Made by a program: the position numbers and the translations under genes. Below are positions 12,746 to 30,199 of a stretch of 64,000 nt of DNA, piece after piece. This stretch comes from Eriocheir sinensis (taxonomy: Eukaryota > Arthropoda > Malacostraca > Decapoda > Varunidae): contig NW_026111776.1 of the NCBI RefSeq assembly GCF_024679095.1, positions 846,049 through 910,048 on the forward strand, read 5' to 3'. Under the pieces are notes generated by a model. The model did no database searches. It worked only from the letters and a program-made list of their open reading frames with translations, and was not told the origin of the DNA. Each line of letters starts with the position of its first letter. Positions within the stretch are counted from its first letter, which is position 1.

Positions 12746-14080
12746 TATCGATGATGAAGGAAAAGTGGCGGTCATGAAATTAAATCAAAAGCAGGCGAGC
12801 TCGTAATGAGCCAATGAAACTTTCTATTTGCTTATACGCATTTCCATGTTTCCATGTTTCTCTTCGGCACCTTCCTCTGGTCAATCCTCATTCAGTTTGC
12901 TGCACCTCTTCGCATCAGTTTCCTTTTTTATACTACTTAACTCCGCCAACTTAAATCAGTTCATTATTTTCTTTTCCTTTCCTTTTCTTTTCATCTCTGT
13001 ACTTTACTTATCGTCTCATCCTCTTCCTTACCGCACTTCTATCCTCCTCCTGCGATTCGTGATCATTACCTTGCGTTCCATCCCCTTTCATACCTCTTCA
13101 CTTCATACAATTATTTTCCTAAGTTTCCCTTCCATTTCGTGATTTTCTGTCCATAACTTTCTCGTCCTTACCGTCGGCCCATTCCTCCCTTTCTTCCCTA
13201 CTCTTCATTTCTTCATTTCCTTCCTTTTCCTTCTCTATCCTTCGTTTATTTAATTTTGCCTTTCATCGTCTTCCTTGTCAACCCTGTCTACATTTCTGCT
13301 TCTGTCCGTCCTTTCCTCCTACTCTTCCATTTCTTCTTCCATTTTACTCCTTTCCTTCCTATAATTTCTTTTTTTTTTGCCTCATCAATCCTCCTTTTAA
13401 CCCTGTCTACCATTTCTGTTTATCTAATCCTCCTCCCCTATCTTCCATTTCTTCTTCCATTTATCTTTCCCTTCCTATAATTCTTTTTTTTTTTTTATCA
13501 AATATTCTTGTAACCCTGTCTACCATTTCTGTTCTCCTCCTTCCTCTTGTTTCCACTTTACTCATTTCCTTCCTCTCTCTTCATGTCCCGTTCTTCTATT
13601 TAATATCTTCTCTTTAGTTTACTCCCTGTCATCCTTTTCCCTCTCTGTGTTCTTTCCTACTCTTCATCTCCCTTCCCATCCTCCTTCCTACCTCTTCTCC
13701 TCTCTTTGTCTCCATCCTCCACCCTACCCTCCCTCCCCTCTGCCTGTCTACCACAGTGTCTCCCATCCACTTCCCTCTATACTTGCCGCCTGCCCAATCT
13801 ACCACCCACCCCAAACCTTCTTCCTTCCCTTCCTCCCCCTCTTCATCAATGCTTTTATTGCCCTCTCCATCTCTCCCTCTGACCGTCCCTCCCCTTTACC
13901 TGTCTCCCCAGTGCGTCCCTTTAGCCCAGAGTGGCTAATGCGGTCCTCTGTCCCTCGTGGGTCTTCGCTAATTGCACTATCGTGGAATTGGACCCTGATA
14001 GAAAAGCTCCCCTATTATGGGCGACACTCTCAATATTCATTAGAAAAGCATTGTGGAAATGAGTATATTAGGTGCACGAT
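12746..14080. other. Pyrimidine-rich intergenic stretch
   Basis: C/T-rich sequence, containing the 117 bp repeat noted separately and a tttccatgtttccatgttt motif at 12841-12859 that recurs at about 52727-52745. No gene recognised. Confidence 0.55.
13276..13580. repeat. ~117 bp pyrimidine-rich tandem repeat, about 3 copies
   Basis: Units start at aaccctgtctaccatttctg (about 13279, 13399 and 13513). They carry tcttccatttcttcttccattt and cttcctataatt plus a long T run. Confidence 0.8.
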
Positions 14081-14748
<668 letters not shown>

Positions 14749-14819
14749 TGACAGGTCAGGAACTACTGAGAGAGATAAATGATGTAAATAAAAAAAGAGT
14801 TAATATGTGTTATTCAGTG

Positions 14820-15125
14820 TCATTCTCTTCCTCCTCCTCACTCTCCTCCTCCTCCTCCTCCTCCTTACTCCTCCTCCTCCTTCTCCTCCTCTCCTCCTCC
14901 TCCTCACCTCTGCCACCATATTCACTACGTGTCGTAAAAGAGCGACTAAAAGGGCCCCTTCTTCCTTTCTCTTCCAGGACTATTACCTTTTTTTTCCTTT
15001 CTCTGGGTAGTCTATCAAAAGGTGTCACCCTCCTTACACTTTGAGGACATATCCCTCCTTTCCTTCCAACTTTCTACAGGTATTCTACCCAGCCTTCCTA
15101 GTCTCAGTCCTCCTCCGATGTTTCA

Positions 15126-15188
<63 letters not shown>

Positions 15189-15850
15189 TTTACATCCCAA
15201 TTTCTCGCCGTCGTGTGTGTGTTCCCTACTAACTGGAAGGAAGACCAGGAAGGATATTTTCCATGCCCGGTCTCTGTGTTCCCGGAGAGCCATTCTATTT
15301 CAATCCCAGATTGGTTTTTCTGTGACAAAACCCTAACTCTTCTTAATTTCTATAAACATTCATTCAGCAAACATGAACCTCTTCTTTGTTTGGACGGTCT
15401 TCGTAGTGTGCTGGTGGCCGGGCCTCAGAGTGGGAAGCTCCCGGGTAACGGGGCTGAAGAGTGATCCGGAGAATTGGACTACTCGTGTGCGGCGGCAGCG
15501 GTGAGAGCCGCTATCCGAGAATACCGAGGATAACTTCTTTACAAGGGACAACTGGCAATGAACCACCGAAGAGAAGACAAGCTCCAGTAATAGCCTCCTA
15601 ACGACACGCTAAAGACGATAGAAAGGAAAGTCTTTAATGAAATACCGATGAAACAGGGCAAGGAAAACCGGAAAAAAAGACAGTTGTTGAGAAGACGACA
15701 ATGAAACACGTGAGAACCCAAGGAAATGTATCCAAAGACTTTGAAACCACGATTGATGTAGAATGAAGACGGTAAACAACAGGGTGAAAGCATCTGTGAC
15801 CGAAATTGAAACAGTGACGGAACAGACTCGAACAACAGACATAGCACAAA
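14820..15850. other. Intergenic DNA with CTC repeats and (CA)n
   Basis: CTC/TCC runs occur at 14830-14905 and (CA)n at 15127-15185. The rest is unique, and no coding exon was recognised in it. Confidence 0.65.
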
Positions 15851-16235
15851 CAGTGGACGTTAGAAAGGTAATGGACAGAAGGGGTAATGAAATAAGGAGG
15901 AAGTTGTTATTAGGAAAGGAATTAATGGTATTACTCTTACCAATACAACTGAAGAAAAGCCGCAGGACGATAAAAGACGCAAATCTTATCGTTCAAAAAA
16001 GTAGAACCCCGGACGACAAGGTAAAAAAAGAAACAGACTCAGACAACGAACACTTTAAACAGTGGACGTTAGAAGGTAATGGACAGAGAGGGTAATGAAA
16101 TAAAGGAGGAAGTTGTTATTAAGAAGAATTAACAGCCTCTTACCAATACAACTGAAGAAAAGCCGCAGGACGATAAGGAATATAATCTTATCGTTCAAAA
16201 GTAGGCGAACAAAGTAAAAAAGAAAAGAAGCAGAT
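15851..16235 (+). repeat. Degenerate tandem repeat, ~208 bp x 2, coding-like
   Basis: Two copies start at cagtggacgttagaaaggtaatgg (15851) and cagtggacgttagaaggtaatgg (16059). Both contain gaggaagttgttatta..., accaatacaactgaagaaaagccgcaggacgataa and aatcttatcgttcaaaa. Read in the best frame they give a Glu/Lys-rich sequence including NEIKEEVV and TEEKPQDDK, broken by stops and indels. They form the first of three repeat blocks in one degenerate coding-like region. Confidence 0.7.
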
Positions 16236-16245
16236 CAAAACGAAC

Positions 16246-16880
16246 AGAACAAAGAAAAGAGATTCTGCCAACCAATATAACAGGCAAAACAGTTGGCAAG
16301 AAGAAGGAAGAACTACCTTCACGGAAGCACAAAGTAGACACACCAATGGAGGAGAGGAATGTTACAGAGAAGGATGATGGACTTCAGAGCGAAAGGAACA
16401 GAACAAAGAAAAGAGATTCTGCCCAACAATATAACGAACGAAACAGTTTAACGAAGAAGGAAAAGAACTACTTATTACGGGAAAGAAACGCAGAAATGAC
16501 ACTGCATAATGGAGGAAGAGATATTACAGAAGAGAAGGATGATGGACTGAAAGGCAAAAGGAACAGAACAAAGAAAAGATTACTTGACAATATAACAGAT
16601 ATGAAAGTTGTTGGCGAAGAGAAAGAAGAACTTCTACAGCTTCACAGGAAAGCACTAATCTTGACATCTGTGGAGGAGGAGAATATTACAGAAGAAGGGA
16701 TGATGGACTTCCAGAAGGCAAAAAGGAACAGAACAAAGAAAGGAGATTCTGCCCAGCAATATAACGAGATGAAGTTATTTGTGAAAGAAGAAGAAGAACT
16801 TCTACCTTCACAGGAAAGCACAGAGAAGTATTGTTGACATCTGTGGAGGAAGGAATATTACAGAGAAAGAGTGATGGAAA
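16246..16880 (+). repeat. Degenerate tandem repeat, ~150-165 bp x 4, coding-like
   Basis: Four units start at gaacagaacaaagaaaagagattctgcc (about 16246, 16397, 16561 and 16727). Each continues with aatataac..., a gaagaa-rich stretch, cacaggaaagcac..., a gacatctgtggaggag-type block and gatgatggacttcag. Frames reading EILPNNIT and EEGKELLPS alternate with frames reading RNRTKK. Each unit carries its own indels, so no continuous reading frame survives. Confidence 0.75.
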
Positions 16881-17089
16881 AAGATGTCGAGAAAGAAACT
16901 GTAATTCGAAAAAGAAGTCAAAAAGAATGTGTGTATTAATAGCGACATCAAAGAGGTTCGTGTTAACGAAAAACATCTTAATGAAACAACTGAAGACTTG
17001 AAACACCAAGTTGATGACGTGAAAACAAGATGAAGGAGGAAAAGCAAAGAACTGGAGAAGAAATAACTACGCCTATCACTCAATTGACA

Positions 17090-18560
17090 ATATAGTCGTT
17101 GAAAAGAACAGTCCCTGCTGTGACGCCAGCGAAGAGTTGTTAGAAAGGATGTGCCCTCGGTGGGAGAAGGAAAAGACTCCGTTGTGACTCCAGTTATTAA
17201 ACCCGTTGCACCCTTTCGGTGAAGTAGCAGATGAAGGTCCCGTTCCTTGACAAATCAGACCGTTGCTGAAAAGGAATTCCCCTACGGTGACCCGGAAGGA
17301 AAAGTTCCGTTGTTAAAGAAAGAGAAGTTGATTGAAAGGTTGTGCCCTCGGTGACGGAAGAAAAACTCCCCACGTTGACTGACAAAGAGAGGAGGAAAGG
17401 TTGCTGAGCAGGCTGCCTTCGGTGACACAGGGATCGTAAGTGTCTCTGACAAGCCAGAACTTCCTCTCGTAGCAGAGGAGAAGAAAGGTTATTGAAAGAT
17501 TATCCCCTCGGTGACAGAGGAAAGTCCCGGTAGTCCCTCAACCAGGAGGTTGTTGAAAAAGTTGCTTGCTTCGACGACGGAGAAGAAAAAAGTTCCTGTT
17601 GTGACACAGAGAAGAGGGCTATTGAGCAGAATGTCCCCTACAAAGAGGGTTATTGAACAGTCTGTCCCTGAAGGGTTATTGAAGAATGTCCACAAGAAAG
17701 GGTTATTGACAGAAAGGGCTGTCCCACAAGAAAGGAGTTATTAAGAAAGGGGCTGTCCCACAAAAGGGTTGATGAACAGTCTGTCCCACAAAGAAAGGGT
17801 TATTGAACAGTCACCTCCCAAGAAAAGGAGGTTATTGAAAGAGCCATCCCACAGAAAAAGGCTGATGAACAGGCCACTTCTGACGACAGAAGAAAAAGTT
17901 CCTGTTAATGACACAAGAAAAGGGTTATTGAACAGAATGTCCCACAGAAAGATTTATTTGAACAGAATGTCCCACAAGAAAGAGATTTATTGAACAAGTG
18001 CAAGAAAGGGTTATTGAACAGAATACCCCACAAAGAAAGGGATTATTGAACAGAACACTTACAAAGAAAGGGTTATTGAGCAAGAATGCCCACAAGAAAA
18101 GGGTTAATGAACAGAATGCTACGAAAGGGTTACTGAGCAAGGAATGTTCCCAAGAAAGGGTTATTGAACAGAATGCCCACAAAGAAAAGGGTTGTTATTG
18201 AACAGAATACCCCACAAGAAAGGTTATTGAACAGAACGCCCACAAGAAAGGAATGCCCCCTGAAGAAAGAATTTATTGAATGGGAATGCCCACAAGAAAG
18301 ATTCAATGAACAAGAACGCCCCACAAGAAAGGGTTATTGAACAGAATGCCCCACAAAGAAAGGGTTATTAAGAAAGGTTGCCCCCACAAGAAAGGGCTAA
18401 TGAACAGGCTGCCTTCGGCTACAGAAGAGATTGTCACTATTTCTAAAGAGAAAGAAGAAGTCCCTGTTAACAACAGAGGAAAAGGTTCCGCTGTGAGAAA
18501 TAAAGGAACCAGTTATTGAAAAAGGAGATTACTCCTTCCGTAACAGAAAGAAAAAAGTTG
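17090..18560 (+). pseudogene. Degenerate repetitive coding-like block (VPV-TEEK / VIEQ-VPQER repeats)
   Basis: From about 17090 to 17600 and again from 18420 to 18560, segments read like VPVVTEEKKVPV and EKEITPSVTE in drifting frames. Between about 17620 and 18400 there are some 20-25 imperfect copies of a ~30 bp unit, gttattgaacagaatgtcccacaagaaagg, which in its best frame reads VIEQNVPQER. Almost every unit has a 1-2 base gain or loss, often in an A or G run. The result is a protein rich in Val, Pro, Glu and Lys with no usable frame. It could be a dead gene, or a real repetitive exon damaged by consensus errors. I do not assign a function. Confidence 0.55.
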
Positions 18561-19319
18561 TCAATCAACGGAAGGATTGTTTCTTACGAAGATGCTACAG
18601 AAAATCAAGGAAGAAATCACAGTTACTGGAGATGAAGAAACGGACCAAAACTGAATTGAAGTTTATCATCACTACATACAAGAGAGAATCAGATCCGTGA
18701 ACAAGACAGTCTCGATCCTTACCCGTGATGGACAAGGACGCCAGCTTACCAACAGAAGGAATGGAGAAAGTGGCAGAAGAAACAACTGAAAAAGAATAAT
18801 GAAGAAGGTGAAAGCACGCCGTAAATGCAGGGAAGAAATTAAACAAGGAACACAAAGACAGCAGAGAGTAGGGAACAGTAGCAGGAGAAAGCTGTAACCA
18901 GTGTGAGGGAACAGGCTGCCACTCTCCACCGCAAACAAACATACCACCACCAAAATGTCCCCTCAACACCAGCTGCTGCGATGGGATCCCTAAGAAAGAG
19001 TGTTCCATATTTTCTTGTCTTTTCTTATCTATCCCCTATCTTACTATAGGTGTACATTGTAGTATAAACACCCGCACTTTGCGTTCTATGGAAACCCGGT
19101 GTAAGCTCTTTCCAACAGACTGAAACAACTCTTTTGGGATAGGGGGAAGGAGGAGGGAGGAGGAGGAGGAGGGGGGCGGGAGAGAACGATTTAAAATAAG
19201 AAAGAATAAAAACAATAATATAAATAAGAGTAAGACTAAATAAGGAGGAGGAGGAGGAGGAGCACGAAGAGGAGTGAGAGAAAGAGAACGATGAAAAGAG
19301 ATAGATGTGGGTGGAAGAG

Positions 19320-19366
<47 letters not shown>

Positions 19367-19381
19367 CTAAGACAGAGAGCA

Positions 19382-19422
<41 letters not shown>

Positions 19423-20025
19423 ATCAAATAACTAAGAGACAGAGAGCAATATAGATGAAGAGAGGACAGGACATTAGCTTTTTTCTCTATATGCTTATCT
19501 CATCAAACCCTAACAGTTCACTCCTCTCCTCCTCCTCCTTATTTTCACTCTCACTACCTCGTTGCCTAGTCTTGTTTCTTGTTTCTTCTTATTTTTTACT
19601 TTTTTGCGTCCGTCCTAAGATAATATAGATATCTTGTTATTGAATTTTCTTAATGATTGAATATATATTTCCTTTTCCTCTTCTTGTGTCATTCTGTTTA
19701 CTTTCTTGGCCATTGTTTGAAAAAAAATATCTTTATCTTGGCTCTTGGATATTTCAAAGTTTAAATATTATATCATTATGTTCCATCATTACTAATCGAC
19801 TTATGTGTTCTCGGAACAAAGATCAGAAAATACGTGGGAATCTTACTTGATTCGCAATCATTAGTTTCAGGAATTTTTTTTGTATGTTAAGGAGATTAGA
19901 TAAATAAAATAAAAGGAATATCAAAATTATGAAAACAAAATAGAAAAAATCTTGCAAACATTCTGCTTCCACTACGAAGAAAATGATATAGAAAAAGCTA
20001 TTATAATTTATACTTTTCCTTTCTC

Positions 20026-20033
<8 letters not shown>
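18561..20033. other. Intergenic stretch after the repetitive block
   Basis: It starts purine-rich and turns AT-rich. GGA repeats lie at 19150-19175 and interrupted (GA)n at about 19325-19420. No gene recognised. Confidence 0.6.
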
Positions 20034-20071
<38 letters not shown>

Positions 20072-20075
20072 TAAC

Positions 20076-20137
<62 letters not shown>

Positions 20138-20275
20138 TATATAGAAAATGATATAAAAAATGCTATAGAAAAAAAATGATATAGAAAAATGTAAAAATAT
20201 AAAATGATATAGAAAAATTGTATAAAAAAAATCTTTTATAATTTATGCTTTTCACTTTCTCATGATAATCATATG
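20034..20275. repeat. (AAT)n tract with duplicated flanks
   Basis: Two AAT runs are separated by tgataact (20034-20135). The sequence to the left (gatatagaaaaagct-ttataatttata-cttttc-ctttctca) is repeated to the right at about 20205-20265. Several gatatagaaaaat copies lie between. Confidence 0.85.
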
Positions 20276-20726
20276 CATATTTTTTGTTTAGATGTTTTAT
20301 AAGCGTTTACGTTTTAGCATATAGTTTATTGTTCATCCGCAAAGAACAATGCATAAATATTCATATCTTGAGAACTAGTGTAAACATTTTTTGCGTTATA
20401 TGATTGTTTTAAAAAAAATTGCTCAATTTACACTTGTACGATTCACGAATTTCAATTGTTACTTTTCTTTCTGTATTTTCCATTTTCTATTCTGCTGATT
20501 GGGTGCATGGGATGCCTTGTCTGGCTCGAGGGACTCCTGATTTATATGCAGGTCTTCAGTTACACGTCAGGGAGCATCGTTTGTGATTGGTGCTCAGGTC
20601 TGTATACTTTGGGAAGCCGGCATGTGACTGGCTTAGAGGGTTGTTTATCAGTCAATCAGGAGAATACCATGATTGGCTGGAAACCTGTTGACAGCCATGC
20701 CAGGCATAAGATGGTATGGTGTCCAC

Positions 20727-20902
<176 letters not shown>

Positions 20903-21144
20903 GTTCAACTTTACGATTCTTGCTGTTTATTGCGTGTGTGTTTTGTTTGTTTGTTTTCAGATTAAGGTTTGAAATTAAAATTTGAGAGATTCAGATATGT
21001 TTTCTGGTGTTAACGAAAAGCTTCTGTCAGACATTCGTTATGACTTTATCATTGTGTTATTATATTGTTAGAAGATTCAAGGTCAAAAGATAGAAAGTTA
21101 GTTGTACGTGCACTTTATTATATATATGAAAAGAAAACGTTGTA

Positions 21145-21336
<192 letters not shown>

Positions 21337-21476
21337 AAACATAAAGCGTGTGAGAAAAATAACTATGAATCCTTGTTTTTGATATATATATTTTTGAACT
21401 GTTAAATGTCACGTCAACTGGGAAAACATCCGCTTGGCATTATGATATAATAATTTGATCCTTTCTTGCTACATAT

Positions 21477-22208
<732 letters not shown>

Positions 22209-22209
22209 C

Positions 22210-23770
22210 TGCCATATTCTCTTTTTGCATAATGGTAAATAGACTCCCTGTAATCCTGTTGTTTGCGTCTTGGTTTGATGTCTCGTAAACTGTATGAGTA
22301 CCTGCTCATCTATGTTAAAGCCTGGGCAGTACTCATAGCCCTAGGAAGGTAATGGTTGATTGTAGTTGTGGCCGTGCCGGGTGGAGGTGTGGTGGTGGTT
22401 GAGATTAGGTTTCATCTATAAAGTTGTCGTTCTTCAAGTATTATCTTGTAATGGATGCTATTGTTTTTGACTGTATTTATAGTGAACACATCAGAAGTCA
22501 GTAAATCGTAATGATACAAGATCATGGAGTTTGATATTATATTCGAGAGACATTACTGTACTATTTGCTTCCATAGCTTTAAACCTTACATGTTACATAT
22601 ATATTTCTTTCCTCATAGTATTTGTAATTTATTTTATTAATAACAAGACTGGGACTTGGAAAAATGTATATGTAATTGCTTATGCTTTCATCTAACTGAT
22701 TGATATGAAAATATTTTTTTCTCTATATGATTGACTCGTTTTTCTACATTTCTTGTTTTTTACACCGTATTATTTTTTTTCCAGCGATCTATGCAAGTAT
22801 GGTTATAAACTACATTCATTGAGTCAAACAGTTTATTTATACTGGATATTATATACCTACTTGCTTTGTCATCCCCATATTTTCTTGAAACATTACTCCC
22901 AAGAGTTTTGTCATCAGATATATAGATTATTAATGAAATGTGACTGTCTCGATCCGTAGAGTTGTGTTAAATATGAAAATCATTTGTAATCATTCCACGC
23001 ACTTGGGAATAGGGAGGAAAATGAAAGTGATAGATGTGTAGATAGTTGTATTTAAAGAAAGATAGGTCGGTAGATAGATAGATGGATAATAGATAGATAG
23101 ATAGATAAACAGACATACACAGACAGACAGACACAGACAGAGAGACAAAGCATGAAAGATAAAAGAATCTGGAAAATAATGGTGAACGATGGGAGGTGAA
23201 CGAAGTTAGGAAGGAAGGAAGGAAGAGTGAGGAGACGCATCATAAGGAGGGGAAGATGGGATGACAGAGGGGAAGGAAGAAGGGAAGTGGACGTCGGCAA
23301 ATAGAACAGTGATGCAGGACGGGCGGCGGCGCAGTAGAATAGAATCGAGTCGGATACAAAACCAAGAAATGAAGATGGAGAAATTAAAGCAACCGACCAC
23401 CACATGCCAGAGCTGAGAGAGGGACGGCAAGCAATTTTATTTCTACACATCATTTTTTTTCCATTTTGTTTCATCCTTCCTCCTCCGTTTCGTCATTTTT
23501 TATATACATTTTTCTTTAACCTTTTCTTCTTTTTCCTTTCTTTTTTTATTCTTTATCTAGTTATTTCTACAGGATATTGTTTCTTTCCCTTTTGTTTCAA
23601 CTTTACTCTGCAGTATCTACTTTTTTTATAGATTTTTTTCTTTTTCTTTTTTCTTTTCTACTTTTCTCTACACGATTTTGTTTTTCTCTTCCCCTTCAGT
23701 AGCTTTCTTTTTATATATAATATTTCTGTTTCTCTTGTTATCCCTTTTTTATTTTATTTTTTTCTCTCTT
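22210..23770. other. Intergenic stretch
   Basis: AT-rich unique DNA with a (GATA)n-like run at about 23065-23105. No gene recognised. Confidence 0.6.
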
Positions 23771-24022
23771 TATATCCTTATTTCTACGCATCTTTTTGTA
23801 TCTTCCCTTTTGTTATTTATTTTATATGCTTGTTATCAGATCCAGACTCCTTCCAGCCTCGCCCTTGTTATAAACTTTCTCTTTTCTTTTCTCCTTTTTT
23901 CTTTTTATATACCTTATTTCTACGCATCTTTTGATATCTTCCCTTTTGTTATTTATTTTATATGCGTGTTATCCAGATCCAGATTCCCCTCCAGCCTCGC
24001 CCTTATTTTAAACTTTCTCTTT
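23771..24022. repeat. Tandem duplication, ~134 bp x 2
   Basis: Both copies contain ttatttctacgcatctttt, atcttcccttttgttatttattttatatgc, gttatc-agatccaga-tcc and ccagcctcgccctt-tt-taaactttctcttttc. Confidence 0.85.
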
Positions 24023-25639
24023 TCCTTTTCCTTTCCTTTTTTTCTTTTTTATACACCTGTTTCAACACGACTTTTTTCTCTGTCCCTTTTGTTTCACCTT
24101 TTCTGTTCAGACATGTTCTTTTCATACATACTTTCCTTTCAACAGCTCATTATTTTGCCAGCCCTTCATTTCCAGCAGTTCAGCTTACACGCGCTTCTTA
24201 GCCCTCACAAAGGCTTCTAATATCTTGCCTTAGCCGGGAGAGTACTGAACGAGGCTTATTATTAATTACTTTTATGCCTGAATAGATGTTAATTATATTC
24301 TCGGGATGAGGGAACAAAATGGGTCGTCGACGGTGATGGTGGTGGTGGTGGTTGTGGTGATGGTGGTGCTGGATGTAATGTGCTTTTGGCAGTGTCGTGT
24401 TTACTAGGTTGCGCGTTGATGATGGTGGAGGGGAAACTGGAGGTGGATGGGAGGGAGTGGAAGGGAAAGTGGTGGTGGTGGAGGAGGAGTTTGGTGGAGA
24501 AAGTGATGGCTCAATTCGCGCGGTGGAGTGAAGGAGAAGTGTTTTGTGGGGTTAAGAAACGAATGACCTTGTCGGGTGATGGAGTGAGAGAGGGGAGTGA
24601 GAAGCGGAAGAGGAGGAGGAGGAGGGGGAGAAAGAGGAGGAAGCGAAGACGATGAAGAGGAGAAGGAGGAGACTGTAAAAAGCCTTGTGTGGTATATGTG
24701 GAAGAAAAAATAGTTGGGCTTTGGTGCGTGGTAGAGTTGTTGTTGTTGATGAAGGCGGTGGAGGTGGTGCTCCTTGTGGCGAAGGTAATGGGTAAGTTAT
24801 GTGGTGGGGAAATTAATGGTCGGGATACGAGGTTGAAAGGAATAATTTACTTGACTGATGGAGGAAAGACTGATTTTTCTTCGTGCTGGAGGAGAAAATA
24901 AGGATTACATTGTGTGACTGAGGGAGAACTAATGCATTTATCTGGGGGAGAGACGAATGGTGGCCTTTCTCTGCCCAAGGAAATGATAGTGGTGAAGAAA
25001 CGTAATGTGTGTAATTGGCAGCAGGAGAAGATTTATAAGCAACTGCGGATAGAAGGAGGAACAGGGTGAGAGAGGGGGTAAAGATAGGGGAATAATGATT
25101 GTAAATAGATTATTGTACAGGGAAGAGAGGAAGATGGGGTGGGAGGACGCGTAGACTGTGTAGAAGGGAGGTGAAGGGATAAATCGGGTTAGGAGAGGAA
25201 AGGGGAGAGGGGGAGAGGTATGAGAATGGACAAGAAGAAGAAGTGAGAAGAAATGTGCAAGAAAAATATAGGAGAAGAAGAGAAAGAAGGAAAGATAAAT
25301 GGAAGAGAAAACGGGGTTGAATAGATACGTGGAGATAAGACGACAAGAAATAGAAGTAGCAGTTTCAAAGTAGGAATAGACAGAAAGGATTGGAAAAGAT
25401 GTGAGAGAGAGAAGAGGGAAGGGACATCAGGAGGAAAAATAGCAATACAACAGGAAGACGACAGCAGCGAGTTCGAGGCTGGATAACCATTCTCCCCAAA
25501 CTACAATTATTCGATCACGCCTCTCGATTTAAAGGGAAGTCTCACAGCGATCAGTCTTGTTAATTGCGTCGTGAGTGAGTTGTCAGGTGAGGCGAGGAGA
25601 CGGCCAGTTGTGAGGACTTTCCTTTCGTTTGCCCTCCTA

Positions 25640-25640
<1 letters not shown>
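24023..25640. other. Intergenic stretch, purine-rich
   Basis: GGT words occur at 24335-24370 and GGA words at 24600-24670, in otherwise unique purine-rich DNA. No gene recognised. Confidence 0.6.
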
Positions 25641-29170
<3,530 letters not shown>

Positions 29171-29449
29171 ACGTAAATAGAAGGGGATGGAAGGAAGAAT
29201 AAGTTTGGCGTCAGGAAGAAGTAAATAAGAAAAGTTAGAAAAAAAATTATAAAAGAAAGTAAAAATGAAAATCTGGGCAAGGAAAGGTCGAAAAAACTAG
29301 CAAAAATTTAAACGTAAATAGAAGGGGATGGAAGGAAGAATAAGTTTGATGTCAGGAAGAAGTAAATAAGAAAAGTTAGAAAAAAATAATTAATAAGAGA
29401 TAGTAAAAATGAAAAGCTGGGCAAGGAAAGGTAGAAAAACTAGCAAAAA
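29171..29449. repeat. Tandem duplication, 141 bp x 2
   Basis: Each copy begins acgtaaatagaaggggatgg (29171 and 29312). It continues aaggaagaataagttt, gtcaggaagaagtaaataagaaaagtt, gtaaaaatgaaaa-ctgggcaaggaaaggt and actagcaaaaa. Confidence 0.9.
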
Positions 29450-30199
29450 GAAACAAAAAACGAAAATATAAAAGTAGATTCGAAAAGAAGAGGAAAACAA
29501 AGAAGAGCAGAAAGGACAAATAGAAGAAAGCAAAGGCGTATAAAAAAAAAAGAGAGGAAAATATATAGCATAAAGATAAGACGTAAAATAATAGGAGACA
29601 AGTGAGAGGCAGGGAGGCGCAGGTGAAGGGTATAGGGGAACAGAGGAGAGGGAAAGTACCTGGCTGCCTCTCTCCTCATAAAACACCTGTACGTGCCTTG
29701 GTTTTCTATTACCCGGATGTTCTTGTTTCCCCGCCTCCTCTTATCACCCAACACGTCCCGTGAGAGTCCTGCCGTCCTTCTCTCACTACCTGCGCACGTG
29801 TCATTTTCCCTGTTGTTTTTATATCTCTTTTCTTAACCTACTTTGCTGTTTTAGTGTTTTTTTCCTCGCCATAAAGTAAGTCCTCTTTGTTTCGCTATTT
29901 TTTTTCTGGTACTTCTTTCTCTGCCAATTTTCTATGTTGTTTTCCCTCTTTTTCTGCCCCTTCGCGTTCGTGTCCTTTTCTCTGGTGCTGTTTTTCATTC
30001 TCTTTTCTTATCCTTCTTTGCTGTTTTCGTGTTTATTTTGCTTCTTCATTAATTTTATTTTGTTTTTCTCGCTATTACTTTGTCCCTTGGTCTGTTTTAT
30101 GTTGCTATTCTATGTTGTTTTTCCTGCTTTCTTGCACTTTTGCGGTCGTGTTCCTCCTTTCTCTCCACCAAAATACCTCTTTCTTCCACTGTATCATCT
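29450..30199. other. Intergenic stretch
   Basis: Purine-rich to about 29660, then T-rich. Nothing recognised. Confidence 0.55.
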
